In this document: in pieces, positions 1 to 6,500 of the stretch | How the letters are laid out: each line of letters begins with the position of its first letter | Numbering within the stretch: position 1 is the stretch's first letter | DNA from: Streptomyces europaeiscabiei | Lineage (GTDB): Bacteria > Actinomycetota > Actinomycetes > Streptomycetales > Streptomycetaceae | DNA: 64,000 bases | NCBI RefSeq assembly: GCF_036346855.1 | Contig: NZ_CP107841.1 | Location: 10,606,001-10,670,000 of the forward strand | Reading direction: 5' to 3' | Notes under the pieces: model-generated | Database searches by the model: none | What the model saw: only the letters and a program-made list of their open reading frames with translations | What the model was told of the DNA's origin: nothing | Made by a program: the position numbers and the translations under genes

Positions 1-499
1 CGCTGATGGCCTGGGACATGGATTGGATGCCGGCGAAGGAGCCGACGATCACGTCTGCGGTCCGGGCGGGTTCGACGTGGGGCAGGAGTTCGCCCTGGGT
101 CTGGGCTTTTTCCAGGAGTTCCCGTACGAGGGAGCTCCAGCGCAGGAAGGGGCCGGTGCGGTCCAGGCCGGTGGCCATCTGGTCCATGGCCAGGCGCACG
201 CTGGCGCGGACCATGGGGTCGGTCTGCAGCCGGTGGGAGTGCAGCATGACGACGTCTACGAGTTCCTGGAGTTTGCCGGGCCGGTGGGGGACGGTGAACT
301 GGCTGTCCTGTGCGTCGAGGACGCCCAGTGCCAGTTCCTCTTTGGACCTGAAGTGGAAGTACAGGGCTCCTTTGGTCACTCCGGCTGTGGTGAGGATCTG
401 GGAGATGGTCGCGGCCTGGTATCCGTGGTCCTCGAAGACTTTGGCTGCTGCCAGGAGAATGGTCCGGCGTGTGCGGATGGCTCGGTCCTGCTTGGCCAT
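1..499 (-). CDS. TetR-family regulator, GBL-receptor type (C-terminus outside window)
   Basis: The frame begins at ATG 499 and runs off the left edge; 166 codons are visible. The N-terminus (MAKQDRAIRTRRTILLAAAK) and the helix-turn-helix ending GALYFHFRSKEELA are typical of ArpA/ScbR gamma-butyrolactone receptors, cytoplasmic repressors that leave DNA when they bind the butyrolactone. An ARE-like operator lies 47 bp upstream (546-563), which suggests autoregulation. The next gene upstream on the same strand is an AfsA-type synthase, the usual partner. Because the ligand pocket and C-terminus are missing, a pseudo-receptor (ScbR2-like) cannot be excluded. Confidence 0.9.
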   Translation of the reverse strand, partial: MAKQDRAIRTRRTILLAAAKVFEDHGYQAATISQILTTAGVTKGALYFHFRSKEELALGVLDAQDSQFTVPHRPGKLQELVDVVMLHSHRLQTDPMVRASVRLAMDQMATGLDRTGPFLRWSSLVRELLEKAQTQGELLPHVEPARTADVIVGSFAGIQSMSQAIS

Positions 500-545
500 A
501 CGGCCTCCATGTGTCGTGCGGCTGGCACGCGTTCCAGCTCTTCAA

Positions 546-563
546 AAAAACCGCCCAGTTTGT
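546..563 (-). promoter_or_regulatory. ARE-like operator upstream of the TetR receptor gene
   Basis: Read on the minus strand this is ACAAACTGGGCGGTTTTT. It matches the published GBL-receptor consensus ACATACYNRCCKGTTTGT at 15 of 18 positions by hand alignment. It sits 47 bp before the receptor start codon, where an autoregulatory operator would be expected. Confidence 0.6.
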
Positions 564-751
564 ATATTACCGTGAGGTGGCCGGGGGTGGCCGGTCCGTT
601 GCTGCCGGGTGGGGGCAGGTGGTGTCCGGGCCGGGCGGGTGGGGCCGCGCCGGTGGCCGTGGGAGGGGGCGGTCCCGTGGGGTGTGTCTGCGGGGGGCCG
701 GAGGGGTGCGGTGTGCCGCTGACGGGCGGGAGGCCTGGGGTGGCCCGTGTC

Positions 752-1759
752 TCAGGGGGTGGGCGGTGCTGCGGTCACCGTGCACCGGAACACGCTCTGG
801 CCGTCCTGGTGGCCGCTGACCAGTACGGACCTGCCGGGGCCGGGGCCGGGGCCGGGGGAGGTGGCGGGGGCGGGGTGTGCCTCGATGATGCAGGGTGTGT
901 CGAGTTCGGCGTAGCGCTGGAAGCTGGCGGTGAGGGACTGGGGGACGAAGGGGCGGCCCAGGACGGTGGCCGTGGCCTGGCGGGCGGCCTCCATGAGCAC
1001 CATGCCGGGCACGTGGTCGACCGGGTGGTCGAAGAGCACGGGGTGGCGGCTGTCGACCCTCAGCTGCCAGCGGTGTTTTTCGGTGAGGGGGGAGAGCACG
1101 ACGTCCATGGGGGACATCCGTCCGACGCTCTGCGGTGCGACCGGGGCGGTGAGCAGGGGTCTGGCGCACTCGCCGGCGGGCGGGCGGTGGGCGCGCACGC
1201 GGCGGTAGACGGCCGGGGACATGCAGGAGAAGGAGGCGCCGGCGGTGGCGACGGGCCGGCCGTCGCGCCGGATCGCGGCCTCGTAGCGCAGGCCTGCCAG
1301 GCTGCGGCCGCGCCGCTTGATCTGCGGGCAGCTGATGTCCAGTTCCAGGGAGGCGGGCGCGCCGCCGACGAGGAGGTGTTCGGGGCGCACGTCGACGGCG
1401 AGGTCCCACATCAGGAAGTGGTGGCCGAGCGGGACACCGAATTCGGCATGTGCCAGGAGTGCGCCGGCCTGGCGGACGGTCTCGGCCGCGATGAGCGGGT
1501 CGTGGCAGCCTTCGAGGGGGGTGAAGAAGCTGTGCCCGCGGGGCCACTGGGCGCTCACCGTGAAGCGGGCCTGCCCGGTGCGTTCCCAGTCGGTGAGCAT
1601 GACCTCGGCGACGCTGGCGCGGTGGACGAACTCCTTGGGGACCGTGGTGGTCAGGGACGGGTAGCGCATGACGCCGGTCCCGGCCGGTGCCGGGGTGTCC
1701 GAAGCGGTGGGCGAAGTGCTGGGTATCGCGCGTTCTGTGCGGAACGTGATCGCAGACAT
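752..1759 (-). CDS. afsA: AfsA/ScbA-type gamma-butyrolactone synthase
   Basis: The product (335 aa) is predicted to condense a beta-ketoacyl thioester with dihydroxyacetone phosphate, the first step of A-factor-type autoregulator synthesis. It has two AfsA hot-dog repeats. The first contains VPKEFVHRASVAEVMLTDW and GHSFFTPLEGCHDPLIAAETVRQAG. The second, after about residue 200, contains FDHPVDHVPGMVLMEAARQA. I chose ATG 1759 because AAGGGGA lies at good spacing before it; a GTG-type start 57 nt upstream is possible but would put an ARE very close. The GC-rich C-terminal stretch near residues 300-315 is Pro/Gly-rich. It shares orientation with the receptor gene downstream. Confidence 0.92.
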   Translation of the reverse strand: MSAITFRTERAIPSTSPTASDTPAPAGTGVMRYPSLTTTVPKEFVHRASVAEVMLTDWERTGQARFTVSAQWPRGHSFFTPLEGCHDPLIAAETVRQAGALLAHAEFGVPLGHHFLMWDLAVDVRPEHLLVGGAPASLELDISCPQIKRRGRSLAGLRYEAAIRRDGRPVATAGASFSCMSPAVYRRVRAHRPPAGECARPLLTAPVAPQSVGRMSPMDVVLSPLTEKHRWQLRVDSRHPVLFDHPVDHVPGMVLMEAARQATATVLGRPFVPQSLTASFQRYAELDTPCIIEAHPAPATSPGPGPGPGRSVLVSGHQDGQSVFRCTVTAAPPTP

Positions 1760-1826
1760 GTCTGATCCCCTTGAGCCGCCATGGCGTGCACTGATGAGTG
1801 GTGGTCCCTCGAGCAAGCAAGAAGAT

Positions 1827-1844
1827 ACATACCAACCGGTTTAA
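1827..1844 (+). promoter_or_regulatory. ARE operator upstream of afsA homologue
   Basis: ACATACCAACCGGTTTAA matches the ARE consensus ACATACYNRCCKGTTTGT at 16 of 18 positions. It lies 67 bp upstream of the afsA-type start codon, where receptor binding would block the promoter. This is the clearest regulatory site in the window and implies GBL-dependent control of the synthase. Confidence 0.75.
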
Positions 1845-2291
1845 TTTCTAGCGGTATCGCGCAGTCCGCCGGGGCGGGATGCGGAGCAGGCTGCTCCAGA
1901 TCCGCCACCGGTCCTCGCTCCGCCCGGGGAGTGCTGTCCGACCTGCGGATATCACCCGGTTCCGGGCGGTGGGGCGTGCGTGCCTTCCGTGGGTGCAGGG
2001 AGGCTGTGCCCGCCGGTCCGCCCCGGGGCGGCAGGCCTCGAACGCCCTCGTGAGCGCGGTGCGGAGGGCGGGTGGTGGTGAGCGGGCGGGCCCCGGGGGG
2101 ACGGCCTGCCCCCGCCCGCGGCGCCCGCCCGCCCGGCGTGCGGGAGCCGCGTGCGGGGGCGGCGGGGGAGGGGGCGGGGGAGGGCGGGAAGATCGCGGCA
2201 TCCGGCGCCGCGCGGACGGCAGCCCGCGCGGCGCCGGATGCCGCCGGCGTGGCCGGGCGCCTCCCGGACCTCTTTCACCGGCCATACAGAG

Positions 2292-2309
2292 ACCGCGTGT
2301 GCGGTTTGT
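2292..2309 (+). promoter_or_regulatory. Degenerate ARE-like half-palindrome
   Basis: ACCGCGTGTGCGGTTTGT has a perfect ARE right half (CGGTTTGT) and a 5-bp inverted repeat ACCGC/GCGGT; 12 of 18 positions fit the consensus. It is flanked by CATACAG and TTATGG, extending the dyad. It lies 82 bp before a possible start at 2374 and 460 bp before the TetR gene at 2770. Confidence 0.35.
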
Positions 2310-2373
2310 TATGGTGGTGTTTCATGGGCCTGAGACGGGACCTCCCCGGCCTTCTTCCAGGAGGGGGCCTGGC

Positions 2374-2757
2374 ATGGCAACGACGGACGCCCGGGATCCG
2401 GCGCAGCCGGATCCCCCCGGCCTGCACCCGCACGGGGGGTGCACCCACACACGCGGGGGTGCACCCACACGGGGGGGCATTCACACGCGGGGGTGCATCC
2501 ATGCGCGGGGGTGCATTCACGTGCTCGGCGCGGCCACGTGTCCGGCGCACCCGGGTGTGCCGGCACGGACGTCCGCCGCCGGCCCGGTCCGGGCCGGGGG
2601 GCGGACGTGTGTGCCGTGTCTGTGCCGTGGCCCGTGGCGTTGTTGTTCCTGTCATCGGCCCGTGGCCGGGACCCGGTTGGGGTCCTCGCCGGCTCCCTCA
2701 CCCTGCCGCGCACGCCGGTCGGTCCGCCTGCCGAGAACGAACAACCCTTCGCAATGA
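2374..2757 (+). CDS. Possible small Cys/His-rich repeat protein (uncertain)
   Basis: ATG 2374 is preceded by AGGAGGGG at about 8 nt and opens a 127-codon frame. Residues about 21-50 repeat a G-G/C-x-H-T-R-type unit, and the rest is rich in Cys (TCVPCLC, RCCSCH). GC at third positions is roughly 79 percent by hand count, below the ~90 percent of the sure genes nearby, so this may be a leader region rather than a gene. The rest of 1850-2769 holds GC-rich sequence with no gene I can support. Confidence 0.2.
   Translation: MATTDARDPAQPDPPGLHPHGGCTHTRGGAPTRGGIHTRGCIHARGCIHVLGAATCPAHPGVPARTSAAGPVRAGGRTCVPCLCRGPWRCCSCHRPVAGTRLGSSPAPSPCRARRSVRLPRTNNPSQ
2431..2520. repeat. Short G-rich direct repeats (GCGGGGGTGCAYYCAYRC, about 5 copies)
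   Basis: About five imperfect 17-18-bp units built on GGGGGTGCACCCACAC run head to tail here. They lie in the long leader upstream of the TetR gene at 2770. GGTGCACC is itself palindromic, so the array could form hairpins or bind a dimeric protein repeatedly. Confidence 0.6.
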
Positions 2758-2769
2758 CGGAGCACCTCG

Positions 2770-3405
2770 ATGGTCAAACAGGAACGCGCGCTGCGCACGC
2801 GCGAGGCACTGATCAAGTCTGCCGCGGTCGTCTTCGACCGGGACGGTTTCAGCGTGGCCTCGCTCACCGTGATCAGCCGTCAGGCCGGTGTGAGCAACGG
2901 GGCGCTGCACTTCCACTTCGCCACCAAGGCCGCCCTGGCGGGCGCGGTCGAGGACGCGGCCGCGCACCGGCTCGGCCGGATCACCCTGCGGGAGGAAGAG
3001 GCGGCGGGCAGTGCCCTGCAGCTGCTGGTGGACGCCACTCACGACCTGGCGCGCGGGCTCCATGACGATGTGGTCCTGCGGACCGGGTTCGAGCTGAGCG
3101 GCGATCACGTCTACGTGGCGAAGCGGGATCTGAGGCACCAGTGGCGTCAGTGGGTCGAGAAAACGCTCCGGCGCGCCGACGCGGAAGGGGCCCTGCACGA
3201 GACGATGACGCCGGAGGACGCGGTGATCACCCTCGTGGCGGCGACCACGGGCCTGGAGGTGCTGGGGGCGCAGGATCCCGTATGGCTCTCGTGCCGGACC
3301 CTCACCCGGTTCTGGCAGCTGCTGCTGCCACGGCTCGCCTCCGCGTCGGCGCTCGGACGGCTCACCGCGGAAGGACACGGCGCCACGGCCGCGCGGGATC
3401 ACTGA
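2770..3405 (+). CDS. TetR-family regulator, GBL-receptor-like (second paralogue)
   Basis: The 211-aa product begins MVKQERALRTREALIKSAAV and has an N-terminal helix-turn-helix ending VSNGALHFHFATKAALAGAV, followed by an all-alpha ligand domain. This is the ArpA/ScbR/BarB branch of TetR repressors. With an ARE-linked receptor and synthase next to it, it is probably a pseudo-receptor or second receptor controlling the flanking biosynthetic genes. The start ATG 2770 gives the family N-terminus exactly. Its stop codon lies at the first base of a four-copy tandem repeat array. Confidence 0.9.
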   Translation: MVKQERALRTREALIKSAAVVFDRDGFSVASLTVISRQAGVSNGALHFHFATKAALAGAVEDAAAHRLGRITLREEEAAGSALQLLVDATHDLARGLHDDVVLRTGFELSGDHVYVAKRDLRHQWRQWVEKTLRRADAEGALHETMTPEDAVITLVAATTGLEVLGAQDPVWLSCRTLTRFWQLLLPRLASASALGRLTAEGHGATAARDH

Positions 3406-3821
3406 GGGCTGCCGCTTCCCGGAGTGCCGGCGGGCGGCTGGAGTGCATGCTGTGGCCTGTCCGGCGGAGGCGGGCCTGGCGGGGCGTGCGTGCGGCTGCG
3501 CGGATTGCTGAGGGCTGCCGTTTCCCGGAGTGCCGGCGGGCGGCTGGAGTGCATGCTGTGGCCTGTCCGGCGGAGGCGGGCCTGGCGGGGCGTGCGGTGT
3601 GCATGGGTGCGCGGATTGCTGAGGGCTGCCGTTTCCCGGAGTGCCGGCGGGCGGCTGGAGTGCATGCTGTGGCCTGTCCGGCGGAGGCGGGCCTGGCGGG
3701 GCGTGCGTGCGGCTGCGCGGATTGCTGAGGGCTGCCGTTTCCCGGAGTGCCGGCGGGCGTCTGGAGTGCATGCTGTGGCCTGTCCGGCGGAGGCGGGCCT
3801 GGCGGGGCGTGCGTGCGGTGC
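3403..3821. repeat. Four-copy ~106-bp tandem repeat array
   Basis: Copies start at 3403, 3509, 3620 and 3726 (spacings 106, 111 and 106). Copies 2-4 are nearly identical; the junction after copy 2 carries a small insertion. Each copy contains TGCCGGCGGGCGGCTGGAG and TGCATGCTGTGGCCTGTCC. The first three bases of copy 1 are the TetR stop codon. Frames through the array exist but show no family similarity, so it is treated as non-coding. It lies between convergent genes. Confidence 0.9.
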
Positions 3822-4211
3822 TCATGGCGCCGTGGGGTGCCCGGACGTCGGCGGCCCGGCGGGCCGTTGATCTGATGGGTCGCCGGGAAACCGGGGCGCG
3901 GCGCCCGGGACCGTCCCCGTCTCAGAAATGGTTCCGTCCACCGGGTCACCGGCCTCCGGGAAGGCCCCCTCGCACAGCACCCCGCCCCCGCCCGGCATCG
4001 CCCCGACCCCCGCTGTCGGAGCCGGCACCGCCCCCATCCCACCCCCCCTCGGCGTCGGTCCCCTGGGCCGCGCCTTCGGCCGCGGCTTCGGCCGGGCCCT
4101 GGCCGTGCCTTCGGCCGGGCCCTGGGATCTGCCCGCACTCTCGTCCTCGGCGTCGGTGGGACGTGGTTGGAGGCGGGTGGGGGTGGCGGTGTTGTGTGCG
4201 GTCCGGTTCAC
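3822..4211 (-). CDS. Possible Pro/Arg/Gly-rich hypothetical protein
   Basis: A GTG at 4211 overlaps the stop of the serine acetyltransferase gene in a GTGA arrangement and opens a 129-codon frame. The product is low complexity (Pro, Gly, Arg, Ala) with no recognisable domain. Third-position GC is fairly high, but so is the region as a whole. It could be a genuine disordered tail gene of the operon or simply untranslated 3' sequence. The stretch 3822-4207 holds nothing else I can support. Confidence 0.25.
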   Translation of the reverse strand: MNRTAHNTATPTRLQPRPTDAEDESAGRSQGPAEGTARARPKPRPKARPRGPTPRGGGMGAVPAPTAGVGAMPGGGGVLCEGAFPEAGDPVDGTISETGTVPGAAPRFPGDPSDQRPAGPPTSGHPTAP

Positions 4212-4864
4212 CGTTCTTCTGCGGCGGGTTCGGGGGCCGGGTGTCCTGGGGCCGGGCCGCCGGTGTGCGGTGGCCGGTGGTGCGTGCAGTGTGGCGCGGG
4301 GCTGAGGGTGGGGCTGAGGGCGGGGTTGTGGGTGGGGTTGTGGGTGGTGGGGGCCGGCAGGGTGCGCAGGACGAGGCCGTGGGCGGTGATCCGGCAGTCG
4401 TCGCCGACGGTGACCGGTCCCAGGACGGACGCGCCGGTGCCGATCATCACCCGGTCGCCGATGACCGGGTGACGGCGCCGGCCGGGGCCGCTGTCGTGCA
4501 GCCAGCCCCTGGAACCGAGCGTGACGCCGTGATACAGCGTCACGTCGTCACCGACGACGGCTGTTTCGCCGATGACGACGCCGAATCCGTGGTCGATGAA
4601 CGCGCGCCGGCCGATACACGCTCCGGCGTGGATCTCCATGCCGGTCAGCAGGCGTGCCAGCCGGGTCAGGGCCGCGGCGCTGAAGCGGTGTCCGTGCCGG
4701 TGGAGGCGGTGTGCGAGGCGGTGCAGGGCCAGGCCCTGCCAGCCGGCGTGCAGCAGCGCCTGGCCCCGGCCCGGGCAGGACGGGTCGCGCTCGAGGACCG
4801 CCTGCAGGTCCTCCCTGATCAGCTCCAGCAGTGTGGGGGTGATCCGGGAGGCGGAGCGGCTCAT
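4208..4864 (-). CDS. Serine O-acetyltransferase (CysE family)
   Basis: The enzyme should transfer acetyl from acetyl-CoA to L-serine, giving O-acetylserine. The 218-aa product has a short helical N-domain and a left-handed beta-helix with hexapeptide repeats. Asp91-His92 (AFIDHGFG) and His132 (RRHPVIG) align with the CysE catalytic residues. The C-terminus from about residue 170 is a Pro/His/Thr-rich tail instead of the usual short tail that docks into cysteine synthase. Last gene of a seven-gene operon, it overlaps the oxygenase gene by ATGA. With the PLP beta-synthase-like gene nearby it probably makes a dedicated O-acetylserine pool rather than cysteine. Confidence 0.9.
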   Translation of the reverse strand: MSRSASRITPTLLELIREDLQAVLERDPSCPGRGQALLHAGWQGLALHRLAHRLHRHGHRFSAAALTRLARLLTGMEIHAGACIGRRAFIDHGFGVVIGETAVVGDDVTLYHGVTLGSRGWLHDSGPGRRRHPVIGDRVMIGTGASVLGPVTVGDDCRITAHGLVLRTLPAPTTHNPTHNPALSPTLSPAPHCTHHRPPHTGGPAPGHPAPEPAAEER

Positions 4865-5805
4865 CGGGCGGGCGCCGCGGCGCCCGCCGGGCCCAGCCGC
4901 CCGATCCGGTACATGGTGCGCTGGAACAGCTCGTCCGCGGTGAGGGTGGCGAACCGCTGCGGGCTGTCCTCGGTGCCCGGCAGCCGCAGCGGGGTGAGGG
5001 CGGTCCAGGGTGCGGGGTGGCAGAACTGCACGATGGACAGGCGGCCCTGGCGTGCACCGGGCGGGGCCACCACCCGGTGCACGGCGGCGCGCGCCAGCCC
5101 GCCGGTGAGCCGTTCCAGGACCATGCCCACGTTGACGACGGCATACCCCGGTGGTGCCTGGACGGCCAGCCACTCACCGTCGAGCTGCACCTGCAGGCCT
5201 GCCGCGCTGGCCCGGGGCAGTGTGGTGATCAGGTCGAAGTCCTGGTGCTGCGCCGCCCACACATGCTGCTGGGAGGGGGCCTGCTGCATCGGCGGGTACC
5301 AGGCGGCCCGGTTGACGGCGGGGCCGTCCTGCAGCATGTCGCTGAAGTAGTCGGGGTGGACGCCCAGCGCGCCGGCCAGGGCTTCCACCACCTCGTGCTG
5401 GAAGCGCAGCATGCGGGTGTGCAGTTCACGCAGTGCCGAGCCGATGCCGGGCACCAGGTGGTCGGGGAAGTAGGGGTCGGGGTAGCGGGCGGGGTAGCGC
5501 ACGCGCAGCGGGTGCCCGGCGGGCAGCGCGGCCCCCCAGTGGAAGAGCTCCTTGAAGTCCGCCACCGGGCCTTTCTCGGCGTGTTCGGCCAGCGGCGGGG
5601 TGTAGCCGGACTGGCCGTTGCTGCCCGGCACCCGGCAGGTCCTCTTCTGCTCGGGCGTCAGGGCGAAGAAGGCGGACAGGAATCCGTACGCCTCGTCCAG
5701 CAGGGACTCCGCGACGGTGTTGCGGACGAGGAAGACCCCGTCGTGCAGTGCGCCGCGCAGGTGGAGGCGGCCCTGGGGCCGTCCCAGGTCGATTTCCTTG
5801 ATCAT
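4861..5805 (-). CDS. Isopenicillin N synthase-like Fe(II)/2-oxoglutarate oxygenase
   Basis: The 314-aa product has the two-part 2OG-Fe(II) oxygenase architecture (DIOX_N then 2OG-FeII_Oxy). The iron ligands are visible as His187-x-Asp189 (AAQHQDFD) and His243 (AAVHRVV), and the 2OG-binding motif as Arg255-x-Ser257 (GRLSIVQF). It would use O2 and, by analogy, 2-oxoglutarate to hydroxylate, desaturate or cyclise a small molecule; the substrate is unknown. ATG 5805 follows AAGGGGA. It overlaps the methyltransferase upstream and the acetyltransferase downstream by four bases each, so it is co-translated with the operon. Confidence 0.88.
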   Translation of the reverse strand: MIKEIDLGRPQGRLHLRGALHDGVFLVRNTVAESLLDEAYGFLSAFFALTPEQKRTCRVPGSNGQSGYTPPLAEHAEKGPVADFKELFHWGAALPAGHPLRVRYPARYPDPYFPDHLVPGIGSALRELHTRMLRFQHEVVEALAGALGVHPDYFSDMLQDGPAVNRAAWYPPMQQAPSQQHVWAAQHQDFDLITTLPRASAAGLQVQLDGEWLAVQAPPGYAVVNVGMVLERLTGGLARAAVHRVVAPPGARQGRLSIVQFCHPAPWTALTPLRLPGTEDSPQRFATLTADELFQRTMYRIGRLGPAGAAAPAR

Positions 5806-6500
5806 GTCGGGTCCCCTTCACATCGGGACGGGGCCGGTTGCCGGTCTTTGCGGAATGCCAGCGCCAGGTAGGCCAGCCGGTGGCCCCGGTAGGAGAAGTC
5901 ACGGTCGATCACCAGGCGGCCTTTCGGGGTGAGCCCGGCGCCGGTGTACAGGCCGGTGACGGCCTCTTCGGTCAGCCACCAGTTGAGCCGGCCGTCGTCC
6001 AGGGGCAGTTCGGTGACGGTGCCGTCGGGGCTGAGGAATACGCTGACGACGAGGACTCCGCCGGTGCGCAGCAGGCCGGCGCCGTGGGCGGCCCAGGCCT
6101 GCCAGTCGGCGCGCCGCTGGTGGTGCAGACAGCCGTTGTCCACCACGAGGTCCAACCGGGCGCCGGTGAAGTCCAGGAAGTCGCCCTGGCAGAAACGGAC
6201 CAGGCCCCGGGCGGGCGGAGGTGCGTCCCAGACGTCCAGCAGGTCCAGGCCGGTGCTGTCGGCGTCCAGGTGTTCGGTCAGGGCCGTGATCTGCCGGCCG
6301 CGGCCGCAGCCGACGTCCAGGACCTTCGGGCGGCGGCCGGTGACGGCCGGTGCCTGTTCCGCGGCGAAGCGGGTGATCGCGTCGCTGGTGCCGGCGCCGG
6401 TCCAGGAGTCGCGCCGGCGGCGGTACCAGTGGCTGAAGGAGCCGGCGACGGTGCGGCGGTAGGCGGCGTAGCCGCGCGGTGTCTCAGTGGCCTGCGGCAT
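5802..6500 (-). CDS. Class I SAM-dependent methyltransferase (ToxA-like)
   Basis: The 232-aa product has the SAM-binding motif VLDVGCGRGRQ near residues 60-70, followed by GDFLDF and DLVVDNGCLHH. That makes it a stand-alone Rossmann methyltransferase. Length and context (beside GTP cyclohydrolase II, WD-repeat and SUMF1-like genes) match ToxA, which N-methylates the azapteridine ring in toxoflavin synthesis. N-methylation of the product here is an inference from that context. Its start overlaps the PLP-enzyme stop by 17 nt, with GAGGA upstream. Other small-molecule methyltransferases would look similar. Confidence 0.85.
   Translation of the reverse strand: MPQATETPRGYAAYRRTVAGSFSHWYRRRRDSWTGAGTSDAITRFAAEQAPAVTGRRPKVLDVGCGRGRQITALTEHLDADSTGLDLLDVWDAPPPARGLVRFCQGDFLDFTGARLDLVVDNGCLHHQRRADWQAWAAHGAGLLRTGGVLVVSVFLSPDGTVTELPLDDGRLNWWLTEEAVTGLYTGAGLTPKGRLVIDRDFSYRGHRLAYLALAFRKDRQPAPSRCEGDPT

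Noticed and set aside
23..1765. Long plus-strand frame opposite the TetR and AfsA genes
   Set aside because: Composition is Gly/Ala/Val-rich with no domain; the minus strand carries clear family motifs and operators.
2439..3065. Alternative plus-strand frame overlapping the second TetR gene
   Set aside because: It overlaps a gene with textbook TetR motifs and lacks any domain of its own.
3424..3870. Repeat protein encoded by the 106-bp array (frame beginning MPAGGWSACC)
   Set aside because: 106 is not a multiple of three, so copies fall in different frames; no ribosome site or family similarity supports translation.
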